A stretch of DNA of 35,257 nt from Streptomyces sp. ADI96-02 (GTDB lineage Bacteria > Actinomycetota > Actinomycetes > Streptomycetales > Streptomycetaceae): assembly GCF_003846185.1 (NCBI RefSeq), contig NZ_ML123034.1, forward strand, positions 5,532,770 through 5,568,026, read 5' to 3'. Of the stretch, positions 8,109 to 16,505 are shown piece after piece (position 1 is the stretch's first letter; each line of letters opens with the position of its first letter). Position numbers and translations under genes: made by a program. Under the pieces are notes generated by a model. That model was not told where the DNA came from and made no database searches. It saw nothing but the letters and a program-made list of their open reading frames with translations.

Positions 8109-11100
8109 ACGAGCAGCGAAGGCTCACCGCCGCCCTCGACCAGGACCTGGAAGCGATGGCCGGACTGGTCCGGCGCATCGACGAGCAGATGGGCACCGAA
8201 CCCGCCGCGTCACCGGCGGCGGACGGTGCGGAGCATCCCCGGACGCACGGGCCGCGCGTCGAGGTGGCCCCGGACGCGGGCATGGTCCGCGCCGGCTCCT
8301 CCCGCTCCCAGCAGGAGCACCTGGAGGACCTGATACGCCGCTACACCGCGCGGACGGCGGCCTCCAAACAGCTCGCACAGCGCCACCGCCGGCGGCTCGC
8401 CGACAGCAGGGCCGTCGTCGGATACCGCAGATCCACCAAGGAGATGCTCTACCCGGTGGCCGCCCGCGGTGCCGATGGCGCGCGGATCGAGGACATCGAC
8501 GGCAACAGCTACACCGACATCACCATGGGCTTCGGGGTGCTCCTCTTCGGCCACGAACCCGCGTTCGTCCGGGAGGCCGTCCGCGAGCACCTTTCCCGGG
8601 GCATCCGGCTCGGCCCGCGCGGCGTCGAGACCGGTCAGGCCGCCGACCTGCTCTGCGAGCTGACCGGCATGGACCGGGTGGCGTTCGCCAACTCGGGCAC
8701 CGAGGCCAACGCGGCGGCGATCCGGCTCGCCCGCGCAGCCACCGGCCGCGACCGGATCATCACCTTCCAGGGCGCCTACCACGGCCATGCCGACCAGGTG
8801 CTGGGCCGACATGCGGGGACGGAGGGGACGGTACCCGTCTCCCGGGGCATACCAGGCAGCGCCGTCGCGGAGCTGACGGTGCTGGAGTACGGCAGCGAGT
8901 CCGCGCTGCACGCTGTCGAACAGGACGCCGAGCGCATCGCCGCGGTCATCGTCGAGCCGGTGCAGAGCCGCCACCTCTCGCTCCGGCCGACCGAGTTCGT
9001 CCGCCGACTCCGCGAACTGACCGCCCGGCACGGCATCGTCCTGATGTTCGACGAGATGCTGACCGGGTTCCGTCCTGCTCCGCGCGGGGCGCAGGACCTC
9101 TACGGGGTCACCCCGGACCTCGCCACCTACGGAAAACTGCTGGGTGGCGGCTTCCCGATCGGGGCGGTCGCCGGCCGCGCCGACATCATGGACGGCGTCG
9201 ACGGCGGCCACTGGACCTACGGCGACGACAGCGGCCCCACCGCGGACACCACCTTCTTCGGGGGCACCTACCTCCAGCACCCGGTGTCGATGACGGCGGC
9301 GCACGCCGTCCTCACCCACCTCAAGGAGCACAGCCCCAGCCTTCAGGAACGGCTCAACGCCCGCACCACCGAACTGGGCACCGGACTCAACGAGTTCTTC
9401 GAGAACGAGGACTTCCCGCTGCGGATGGCGTGGTTCGGCTCACAGTTCCGCTTCGAGCACCGCGCCGACATGGAACTCCTCTACCCGCACCTGATGCTGC
9501 GCGGCGTGCACGTGTGGGAGTGGCGCAACTTCTTCCTCTCCACCGCCCACACCGACGGCGATATCGAGCACGTGGCGGACGCCGTCCGCGGATCGCTGAC
9601 CGACCTGCGCCGGGCGGGGTTCTTCCGCACCGCCACCGCCACCACACCCGCCCGGCGGCCCGGCCACGACCGCGCCGCCCCGGCCACGACACCGCACCCG
9701 GCCCCGGGGACCAAGACCACCGGCGCGGGTGCGGCGAGGGGACCGGCCGCACCCGAAACAGGGACGGAGCCCCGCGCCACGACCCCTCCCGCAGGGTCGC
9801 CGAGGCCCGCCGCCCCGGCGCAGGCCCCCGTCGCCGCCGCGTCCACGCCGTCGCGGCGCGCCGACTTCAGCCTCTACTTCTTCGGCGACTATCCGCAGGA
9901 GGGCTCCGGGCCTCAGGAGGGCCGCTACGAACTCCTCATGGAGGCCGCCCGGTTCGCCGACCAGCACGGCTTCGAGGCGCTGTGGATGCCCGAGCGGCAC
10001 TTCAACTCCTTCGGCGGCCTCTTCCCCAACCCCGCCGTCCTGGCCGCTGCCCTGGCCCGGGAGACCCGGCGCATCCGCCTGAACGCCGGCTCGGTCGTCA
10101 TGCCGCTGCACGACCCGATCCGAGTGGCGGAGGAATGGTCCATGGCGGACAACCTCTCCGACGGACGTGTCGGTATCGGCGTGGCCAGCGGCTGGAACGC
10201 CGACGACTTCGTCTTCTTCCCCGAGCGCTTCGGACACCACAAGGAGGAGATGTACGACCGGCTGGAGGACGTCAAGCGCCTCTGGCGCGGTGAGGCGCTG
10301 CGCCGCACCACCGGCGACGGGGAGCGCGACATCCGCCTCTTCCCTCGCCCCGTACAGCCCATGCCACCGCTCTACACGGCGGTGGTGTCCAACCCGGAGT
10401 CCTACGAACGCGCCGCCGCGCACGACCTGGGCATCGTGACCAACCTGATGACCCAGGACGTCGACCAGCTCCGGGAGAACATCGCCCGATACCGCCGGGC
10501 CAGGAGCCGCCACGGCCTCGACCCGGACGCCGGGCGGGTCGCCGTCCTGCTGCACACCTACCTCGGCGCGGACCACGAGAGCGCCCGCGCCGAGGCATTC
10601 GAGCCCATGGCCCGCTACATGCGCGCCTCGCTGGCCCTGTTCAGCGGCGTCACGAACAGCCTCGGCCTCTCCGCCGACCTCAAGGCGCTCAGCGAGGACG
10701 ACCTGGACGTGGTCTTCCGCCGGGCCTACAGCCGCTACTGCGACCAGCGGGCCCTGATCGGCGACGTGGAGTCCACCCTGCCGGTCGCCCGAGCGGTCGC
10801 CGACGCCGGTGCGGACGAGATCGTCGCCCTCGTCGACTTCGGTGTCGGCGCGGAGCGGTTGCGCGCCGGTCTGCCCCGGCTGGACGCCCTGCGCCGCCGC
10901 CACCGGGAGCGACGCCCCGCCACCCGGTCCGAGGACGCCCCGCTCTCCTCGGGCCAGGAGCGGATCTGGTTCCTGGAGCAGCTGCTGGCGGGGCGCACCG
11001 CCTACAACGAGGTGAAGGCGATCCGCCTGCACGGCCCCCTCGACACCGGGGCCCTGCACGGCGCGGTGCGCCGGCTCGTCGACCGCCACGCCGGGTTGCG

Positions 11101-14100
11101 GACCGTCTTCCGGGCGGCCGGCGACTCGGCGGTACAGGTGGTCCGGGAAACCCTCGAACCCGACTTCGCCGTGGTGGACGCCGCCCGCGGGGCCGGACGC
11201 ACCTTACCGGACGTCCTCTCCGAGGAGAGCAACCGCCGGTTCGACCTGGAGAACGGGCCGTTGTTCACCACCCGTTCAGTGCGGACCGGTGACGACGAGC
11301 ACGTCCTGGTGATGTCGTTCCACCACATCGTGGTGGACGCGGCCTCGGCGACCATCCTGTGCCGGGACCTGTCCGCTCTCTACCGGTCGGAGCTGGACGG
11401 CACCGAGCCCGGCCTGCCCGCACTGGACTGGAGCTACGCCGAGCACGCCCGCGCGCAGCGCGAAGCGGCGGACGGATCGCAGGCCCGGCGCGACCTGGCG
11501 CACTGGCTGCGTGTGCTCGACGGCGACCTGCCGGTCCTCGACCTGCCCACCGACCGGCCCCGCCCGGCCGTGATGAGCTCCCGGGGCCGCGCCGTCTTCC
11601 ACTCCCTCGACACCGGCCTGAGCGACCGGCTGCGGGGACTCGGCCGCGACCGGCGGGCCACTCTCTTCATGACCCTGGTGACCGGATGGGCGGCGATGCT
11701 GCACCGCGTGACCGGCCAGGACGACATCGTCATCGGCGTTCCCGTCTCCGACCGGCCGCGGCGGGCCGACGAACTGGTCGGCTTCTTCGTCAACACGGTG
11801 GCCCTGCGGGTCGACCTCACCGGTGACCCCGGCTTCACCACCCTGCTGGACCGGGTGCGGGCCGTTGCCCTGGACGCCTACGACCACGCGGACACGCCGT
11901 TCGAGGAGGTGGTCCGCGCCCTGGCGCCACCCCGCGGCACGGACCGCACCCCGGTGTTCCAGGTGCTCACCGAATTCCAGTCCGACGAACCCTTCCGCCT
12001 CGACCTGCCCGGTGTGCGGGCGGTCCCGATGGACGCCGGCCCCGACAAGGCGCTCACCGACCTGACGGTGTACTTCACCGACCGGCCGGAAGGCATCCGC
12101 TGCCACCTGGAATACAGCACCGACCTGTTCGACCCCGGTACCGTCGACCGGTTCTTCGACGTCTTCCAAGATCTTCTCACTGCCGCCGCCGACACGCCCG
12201 GCACCCCGCTCTCCCTCCTCGCACGGGTACCCGCCGAAGGCGACGAGGTGCCGGAGGACTGGGAGAACGGGCCCCGGCGCCCGGTACCGGAGACCACCGT
12301 CCACGACCGGTTCGTCCAGCGGGCGGCCGCTCACCCCGGCCGGGCCGCCGTGCTGGACGGCGCCGCCGCCGTGACCTACGGGGAGCTGGACGAGCGCTCC
12401 GGCAGGCTCGCCGCCGTGCTCACCCCACTCGCGGCGGCCGGGGGCCCCACCCCCGTCGTGGCGATCTGGCTGCCGCGCGGCGCGGACTTCGTCGCCACCG
12501 TGCTCGCCGTGGCCCGAGCCGGGTGCGCCGCCGTGCCGCTCGACCCCTCGCTCGGCACCGCACGGGCCGCACAGGTCATCGCCGAGAGCGGGGCCCGGCT
12601 GGTGATCAGCGGCCCGGACGGGGCGCGGCAGCTGTCCCTGCCGGCCGCGGTGGGGGTCGTCGCACCGGACGCCGCCCCCGCCCGGCCATCGGCCCCCGAC
12701 ACCGCCCGCCGCGCCACGGGTTCGTCTCCGTGCTCGGTCATCTACACCTCGGGCAGTACCGGGGCCCCCAAGGGGGTCGTGCTCAGCCACCGTTCCCTGG
12801 CGGACCTCTGCCGATGGCACCACGGCCGCTTCGGGCTGACCGGCGAACACCGCACCGCCGTCGTGTGCAGCCAGAGCTTCGACGCCTCGTTGCTGGAGAT
12901 CTGGCCCGCGCTGACCGCGGGCGGCACGCTCGTGATCGCCGACGAGGCCACCCGCCGCGACCCGCTGGCCCTGGCCCGCTGGTTCGCCGACCAGGCCGTC
13001 GACTTCAGCATCCTGCCGACCGCCCTGGGCGAGGAGGTGCTACGCCTCCCGGCGGCCGACCAACCCCCGCTGCGCCACCTGCTGCTGGGTGGCGAGACGC
13101 TGCGGACCCGGCCGCGACCGGAGGCGCCGTACGAGACGGTCAACGTCTACGGCCCGACGGAGACGACGGTGCTCTGCCTCGCCGAGACGGTCGAACCCGC
13201 CGTCGGAGACGTGTCCGACGGGAAGGCGGAGGCCGTCCCGATCGGCCGGCCCGTCGAGAACGTGACCGTGCGCGTGGTGGATGCCTCGGACAAGCCGGTC
13301 CGCGTCGGGGAAGTGGGCGAACTCCTGGTCGGCGGCCCCGGCGTGTCCGAGGGCTACCTGCACCGGCCCGACCTCACCGCCGAAAGGTTCACGACGCCGG
13401 AGTCCGGCACGACGGAGGGGCCCGGCTACCGCACGGGTGACCTGGTCCGCTGGCGGCCGGACGGACGGCTGGAGTTCGTCGGCCGCACCGACGACCAGGT
13501 CAAGATCCGCGGCTACCGAGTGGAACCGGAGGAGGTGGCCCGGGTGCTGAACGGCCTCGACGGCGTCCGCAGGGCGGCCGTCGTCAGCCGCCGGCGCGGG
13601 AACGGCGACGCGTTCCTCGCCGCCTACGTGGTGCCCGCCGAGCCCGACACGAGAGACCCGGCGGACCACGACCGGCGCACCGAGCGGTGGGCCCGCGAGC
13701 TGGAACAGCGGCTGCCCGAGTACATGGTGCCGCGCTCCTGGCGGACACTGGACCGGCTGCCGCTCAACAGCAGCGGCAAGCTGGACCGCGACCGGCTCCT
13801 TTCGACGGACCCGTCCGCGCCGACCACGGCCGAGGCGGACCGAAGCGCGGACTCGTCGCCCGACCGGGCCGGATCGCCGGCCGACGTGGCGCGGGGCCTA
13901 CGCGAACTGTGGGCGGCCGAACTTGACCTCGCCGCCGAACAGGCCGACCCCGACGCCTCCCTCTTCGACCTGGGCGGGCACTCGCTCACCGCGATGCGGC
14001 TGATCAACCGGATCAGGGAGAAGTGGGGCGTCGAGTACCCGCTGTCCCGCCTCTACCAGGAGCCCACTCTGCGCGCGCTGACCGGCTTCCTGGCCGGTGG

Positions 14101-15409
14101 CGCCGGGACCCGTGAGGTCGTCCGCAGCGGCCCGGCCACCGAACAGCAGACCCGCTTCGCCACCCTGCACTCCGAGCACGCCAGGCCGCAGGTCTTCAAC
14201 GTCGGGCTGCGCGTCGACCTCTCCGGCCGCCTGGACACCACCGCCCTGTGCGGGGCGCTCCAGGATCTGGTGCGGCGTCACGAGTCGCTGCGCACCCGGC
14301 TGGTCCGGGAGGACTCCGGCAGCTGGCGGCAGGAGGTGCTCAGTCACGAACCGTTCGACCTGCCGGTGGACGACCTCACCTCCCGACCGGAGCGGGAGCG
14401 GGCCGAGGAGGTGCGCCGCATCGCCGAAGAGGCGTCGGAGACCGTCCTCGACCCGTACACCGGTGACGTCCTCGCCCTCCGGCTGCTGCGTACCGCTGCC
14501 GAGGAATGGGTGCTGCTGTTCGTGGCGCACCACTGCACGTGCGACGGCTGGGCCGTGACCACCCTGCTCAAGGAACTCGCCGCGTTCTACCGCGCGGCGA
14601 TCACCGGGAGCGGTCACGGGCTGCCCCCGGCCCCCCAGCAGGTGGAGTACGCCCAGTGGCAGGCCACCCACCACGAGGCTACCGACCAACGGCGCACGGA
14701 CTACTGGATCGAGGAGTTGGCCGACGCCTCCTTCACCCTCGACCTCCCCCTGGACCGGCCCCGGCCGGAAAGGCTCAGCGGGAAGGGAGGCGTGGTCCGG
14801 TTCACCGTGCCCGCCGAGGTGCGGACGACCGTGGAGCGGCTGGCCGCCCGGCGGTCCACCACGCCCTTCGCGGTGGCCGCCGCCGCGCTCGGCCGCCTGC
14901 TGACCACGCGGGCCGAACAGGACGAGCTGGTGCTGAACATCTCCTACGCGGGCCGGGACACCCGTGCGTTCGAGTCCTTGGTCGCCTGCACGGCCACCGG
15001 GTTCGCCCTGCGGGTCCGCGACGCCCGCGACGGTTCCCTGGCGGAACTGGTGGACCGGGTGGGCCGCACCGCGGTCCTCGGCATGGAGCACGCCATGCCG
15101 CCGCGCCGGGTGGCCCCGGCGATGCTCCGGCGCAAGGGGGTCCGCATACCCGACCGGCTGGACATCGGCCTGGCCTACGAGAGTTCGCTGGACACCGGGC
15201 TGGAACTGCCCGGCCTCACCGCGACCGTGGCGGAGATCGCCGCCGAGGCGTCCCGGTCGCACTTCATCATGGTGCTCACCCCGACCGGCGACGTGCTGGA
15301 GGGCGCGGTGGAGTTCTCGGCAGATCTGTGGGACGCGGCGACGATCGAGGAGTGGACGCGCGAGTACGTCCGGCTCCTGGAGGAAGGGGCGCGCGAGGCG
15401 GTGGACTGA
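8105..15409 (+). CDS. Hybrid megasynthetase: AMT-LLM-C-A-PCP-C
   Basis: The product has 2434 residues. Residues 90-510 are a PLP class-III aminotransferase of the iturin/mycosubtilin/microginin type, with Lys344 in TYGKLLGGG and Asp in FDEMLTGFR; it should turn an ACP-bound beta-ketone into a beta-amine. A Pro/Ala/Thr linker leads to a luciferase-like flavin monooxygenase domain (584-935; MPERHFNSFGG, GVASGWNADDF) of the natural-product LLM type (TIGR04020-like). Next come a condensation domain (944-1386; HHIVVDA at 1073-1079), an adenylation domain (1394-1900; YTSGSTGAPKG, Lys1892 in NSSGKLDR), a carrier (Ser1960 in GGHSL) and a final condensation domain (2007-2430; HHCTCDG at 2142-2148). 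No thioesterase or reductase follows. My hand-read A-domain code is DALILGVVLK, suggesting a hydrophobic amino acid with low certainty. The GTG start overlaps the PKS stop. The likely product is an alpha-hydroxy-beta-amino acyl amino acid amide or ester. Confidence 0.92.
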   Translation: MNEQRRLTAALDQDLEAMAGLVRRIDEQMGTEPAASPAADGAEHPRTHGPRVEVAPDAGMVRAGSSRSQQEHLEDLIRRYTARTAASKQLAQRHRRRLADSRAVVGYRRSTKEMLYPVAARGADGARIEDIDGNSYTDITMGFGVLLFGHEPAFVREAVREHLSRGIRLGPRGVETGQAADLLCELTGMDRVAFANSGTEANAAAIRLARAATGRDRIITFQGAYHGHADQVLGRHAGTEGTVPVSRGIPGSAVAELTVLEYGSESALHAVEQDAERIAAVIVEPVQSRHLSLRPTEFVRRLRELTARHGIVLMFDEMLTGFRPAPRGAQDLYGVTPDLATYGKLLGGGFPIGAVAGRADIMDGVDGGHWTYGDDSGPTADTTFFGGTYLQHPVSMTAAHAVLTHLKEHSPSLQERLNARTTELGTGLNEFFENEDFPLRMAWFGSQFRFEHRADMELLYPHLMLRGVHVWEWRNFFLSTAHTDGDIEHVADAVRGSLTDLRRAGFFRTATATTPARRPGHDRAAPATTPHPAPGTKTTGAGAARGPAAPETGTEPRATTPPAGSPRPAAPAQAPVAAASTPSRRADFSLYFFGDYPQEGSGPQEGRYELLMEAARFADQHGFEALWMPERHFNSFGGLFPNPAVLAAALARETRRIRLNAGSVVMPLHDPIRVAEEWSMADNLSDGRVGIGVASGWNADDFVFFPERFGHHKEEMYDRLEDVKRLWRGEALRRTTGDGERDIRLFPRPVQPMPPLYTAVVSNPESYERAAAHDLGIVTNLMTQDVDQLRENIARYRRARSRHGLDPDAGRVAVLLHTYLGADHESARAEAFEPMARYMRASLALFSGVTNSLGLSADLKALSEDDLDVVFRRAYSRYCDQRALIGDVESTLPVARAVADAGADEIVALVDFGVGAERLRAGLPRLDALRRRHRERRPATRSEDAPLSSGQERIWFLEQLLAGRTAYNEVKAIRLHGPLDTGALHGAVRRLVDRHAGLRTVFRAAGDSAVQVVRETLEPDFAVVDAARGAGRTLPDVLSEESNRRFDLENGPLFTTRSVRTGDDEHVLVMSFHHIVVDAASATILCRDLSALYRSELDGTEPGLPALDWSYAEHARAQREAADGSQARRDLAHWLRVLDGDLPVLDLPTDRPRPAVMSSRGRAVFHSLDTGLSDRLRGLGRDRRATLFMTLVTGWAAMLHRVTGQDDIVIGVPVSDRPRRADELVGFFVNTVALRVDLTGDPGFTTLLDRVRAVALDAYDHADTPFEEVVRALAPPRGTDRTPVFQVLTEFQSDEPFRLDLPGVRAVPMDAGPDKALTDLTVYFTDRPEGIRCHLEYSTDLFDPGTVDRFFDVFQDLLTAAADTPGTPLSLLARVPAEGDEVPEDWENGPRRPVPETTVHDRFVQRAAAHPGRAAVLDGAAAVTYGELDERSGRLAAVLTPLAAAGGPTPVVAIWLPRGADFVATVLAVARAGCAAVPLDPSLGTARAAQVIAESGARLVISGPDGARQLSLPAAVGVVAPDAAPARPSAPDTARRATGSSPCSVIYTSGSTGAPKGVVLSHRSLADLCRWHHGRFGLTGEHRTAVVCSQSFDASLLEIWPALTAGGTLVIADEATRRDPLALARWFADQAVDFSILPTALGEEVLRLPAADQPPLRHLLLGGETLRTRPRPEAPYETVNVYGPTETTVLCLAETVEPAVGDVSDGKAEAVPIGRPVENVTVRVVDASDKPVRVGEVGELLVGGPGVSEGYLHRPDLTAERFTTPESGTTEGPGYRTGDLVRWRPDGRLEFVGRTDDQVKIRGYRVEPEEVARVLNGLDGVRRAAVVSRRRGNGDAFLAAYVVPAEPDTRDPADHDRRTERWARELEQRLPEYMVPRSWRTLDRLPLNSSGKLDRDRLLSTDPSAPTTAEADRSADSSPDRAGSPADVARGLRELWAAELDLAAEQADPDASLFDLGGHSLTAMRLINRIREKWGVEYPLSRLYQEPTLRALTGFLAGGAGTREVVRSGPATEQQTRFATLHSEHARPQVFNVGLRVDLSGRLDTTALCGALQDLVRRHESLRTRLVREDSGSWRQEVLSHEPFDLPVDDLTSRPERERAEEVRRIAEEASETVLDPYTGDVLALRLLRTAAEEWVLLFVAHHCTCDGWAVTTLLKELAAFYRAAITGSGHGLPPAPQQVEYAQWQATHHEATDQRRTDYWIEELADASFTLDLPLDRPRPERLSGKGGVVRFTVPAEVRTTVERLAARRSTTPFAVAAAALGRLLTTRAEQDELVLNISYAGRDTRAFESLVACTATGFALRVRDARDGSLAELVDRVGRTAVLGMEHAMPPRRVAPAMLRRKGVRIPDRLDIGLAYESSLDTGLELPGLTATVAEIAAEASRSHFIMVLTPTGDVLEGAVEFSADLWDAATIEEWTREYVRLLEEGAREAVD

Positions 15410-15498
15410 TCGGAGTGACGGCTCGTCGCGGTCGGCTGAGCTCCGAACGGCAGTCACTCCACGAGGAGTTGCTTCCGACCGCGCCGAGAGCGATCATC

Positions 15499-15520
15499 CC
15501 GGGTCCCACCCGAGACCCGG
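15499..15520 (+). terminator. Hairpin between the NRPS gene and a convergent gene
   Basis: CCGGGTC (15499-15505) pairs with GACCCGG (15514-15520) around an 8-base loop, 90 bases after the synthetase stop. It lies between convergent genes and could serve both. Confidence 0.55.
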
Positions 15521-15560
15521 ACCGTCTCGCGTACGCCGGCCCGCGACGGCACCGGCCGGA

Positions 15561-16184
15561 TCACTCCGAGGACGGCGTCCGGGACAGATCGCCGAAGCGG
15601 CACGTCGTGCCCGCCGGCACCTCGCCCACGCCCTGGACCTTCTTCCTGACCGACTCACCGGGAGCGAGGGCGACCACGCCGGTCAGGCCGTTCGCGACCA
15701 CGACACCGTCCGCGTCCACGAACTCCACGCCGATGAAGTAATCCGCCCTGCTCGCCGACCCGTTGACCACCTTCACCCGTGCGGAGGGCCAGCCCATGAC
15801 GGAGTCCCGCTCGCAGCCCGCGATCGTCACGTCCTCCTCGACCGCCGGTCCGGTCTCGGCCGGCTCCGGCAGGGCGTCCTCGCCACTCGGCGCGTCCGGT
15901 CCGTCCGGTCCGTCCGGTTGTGCCGACCACGAGGATTCGTGCTCCCGGGCGGTCGCGGCGACCCCGTCGAGCAGCGTGTAGACGAGCGCGGTCACCCCGG
16001 CGGCGACCACCAGCGCACCGCCCACGGACAGCGTGGCGATCAGCCCGGTACGCCGCTTGCCCGGTCGGGCTTCGGGCGGGGCCGCGGACGGGGCCGTCCA
16101 GGGCTGCGCCCATGGCGACGGCTGCCGCTGGTCGGGCGGCTGCCGCCACTCGGGCGGCGGAGGAGGCGTAGGTGCGTCCGGCAT
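15561..16184 (-). CDS. Membrane-anchored protein with extracytoplasmic FxLYD-like domain
   Basis: I place the start at ATG 16184, preceded by GGGGGA at 4-5 bases, although the frame is open much further upstream, where composition is repeat-like. The 207-residue product has a cytoplasmic Pro/Gln/Trp-rich head (residues 1-42), a basic stretch KRRTG, one transmembrane helix (about 47-70), and a Gly/Pro/Asp/Glu-rich stalk containing a short GPDGPD repeat. An outer beta-sandwich-like domain of about 90 residues follows, with ARVKVVNGS, DYFIGVEFVDADG and LAPGES. This order is common in Streptomyces proteins with FxLYD or similar domains, whose function is unknown. Two Cys (in AGCERD and TTCRFG) could form a disulfide. 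It converges on the biosynthetic operon and is probably chromosomal rather than part of it. Confidence 0.75.
   Translation of the reverse strand: MPDAPTPPPPPEWRQPPDQRQPSPWAQPWTAPSAAPPEARPGKRRTGLIATLSVGGALVVAAGVTALVYTLLDGVAATAREHESSWSAQPDGPDGPDAPSGEDALPEPAETGPAVEEDVTIAGCERDSVMGWPSARVKVVNGSASRADYFIGVEFVDADGVVVANGLTGVVALAPGESVRKKVQGVGEVPAGTTCRFGDLSRTPSSE
15894..15918. repeat. Nine-base tandem repeat inside the stalk-coding region
   Basis: The unit GTCCGGTCC is repeated about 2.8 times and encodes the GPDGPD stalk of the membrane protein. It is a likely slippage site with no frame effect. Confidence 0.8.
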
Positions 16185-16505
16185 GAGGTCCCCCCACGGG
16201 AAGATGATCAGATCGCCCCAGCCTACGCAGCCACCGGTCACCCCAGCCCAGGCAGCCGCCGCTCGCCCCTGCCTCCGCAGCCGCCGCTCGCCCCTGCCTC
16301 CGCAGCCGCCGCCCGACTCTCCGCCGCGATGCCCGCGCACCCCGTGGGAACCGCGCCGGAACCGGGCCGGGAATCGCGCGTCCGGCCGCCGCCGGATGCG
16401 ATCGTTGGCCTGCGGATCGATCCACCGCCGCGACGCAGACACGGCACCGACCGGCAGAGACCGGAACAGACACAGCACAGACACGGCACAGAGAGCGGAG
16501 CCACC
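16185..16505. other. Divergent intergenic region with a 25-base tandem repeat
   Basis: This region separates the membrane-protein gene from the phosphatase gene and should contain both promoters. It holds two exact copies of a 25-base unit (16252-16276 and 16277-16301, beginning GCAGCCGCCGCTCGCCCC) and a partial third copy to about 16314. A purine-rich ACAGACAC-type stretch (about 16467-16490) precedes the phosphatase ribosome binding site. No convincing gene or -10/-35 pair was found. Confidence 0.5.
16252..16314. repeat. 25-base tandem repeat, about 2.4 copies
   Basis: The copies at 16252-16276 and 16277-16301 are identical; a third begins at 16302 and diverges after about 12 bases. It is non-coding under my chosen starts. 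Confidence 0.85.

Noticed and set aside
9440..12850. Long minus-strand open frames (524-549 codons) within the synthetase gene
   Set aside because: Antisense of a continuous AMT-LLM-C-A-PCP-C protein; no independent coding evidence.
16252..16314. CRISPR-like repeat
   Set aside because: The 25-base units are directly adjacent with no spacers and only about 2.4 copies; it is a simple tandem repeat.
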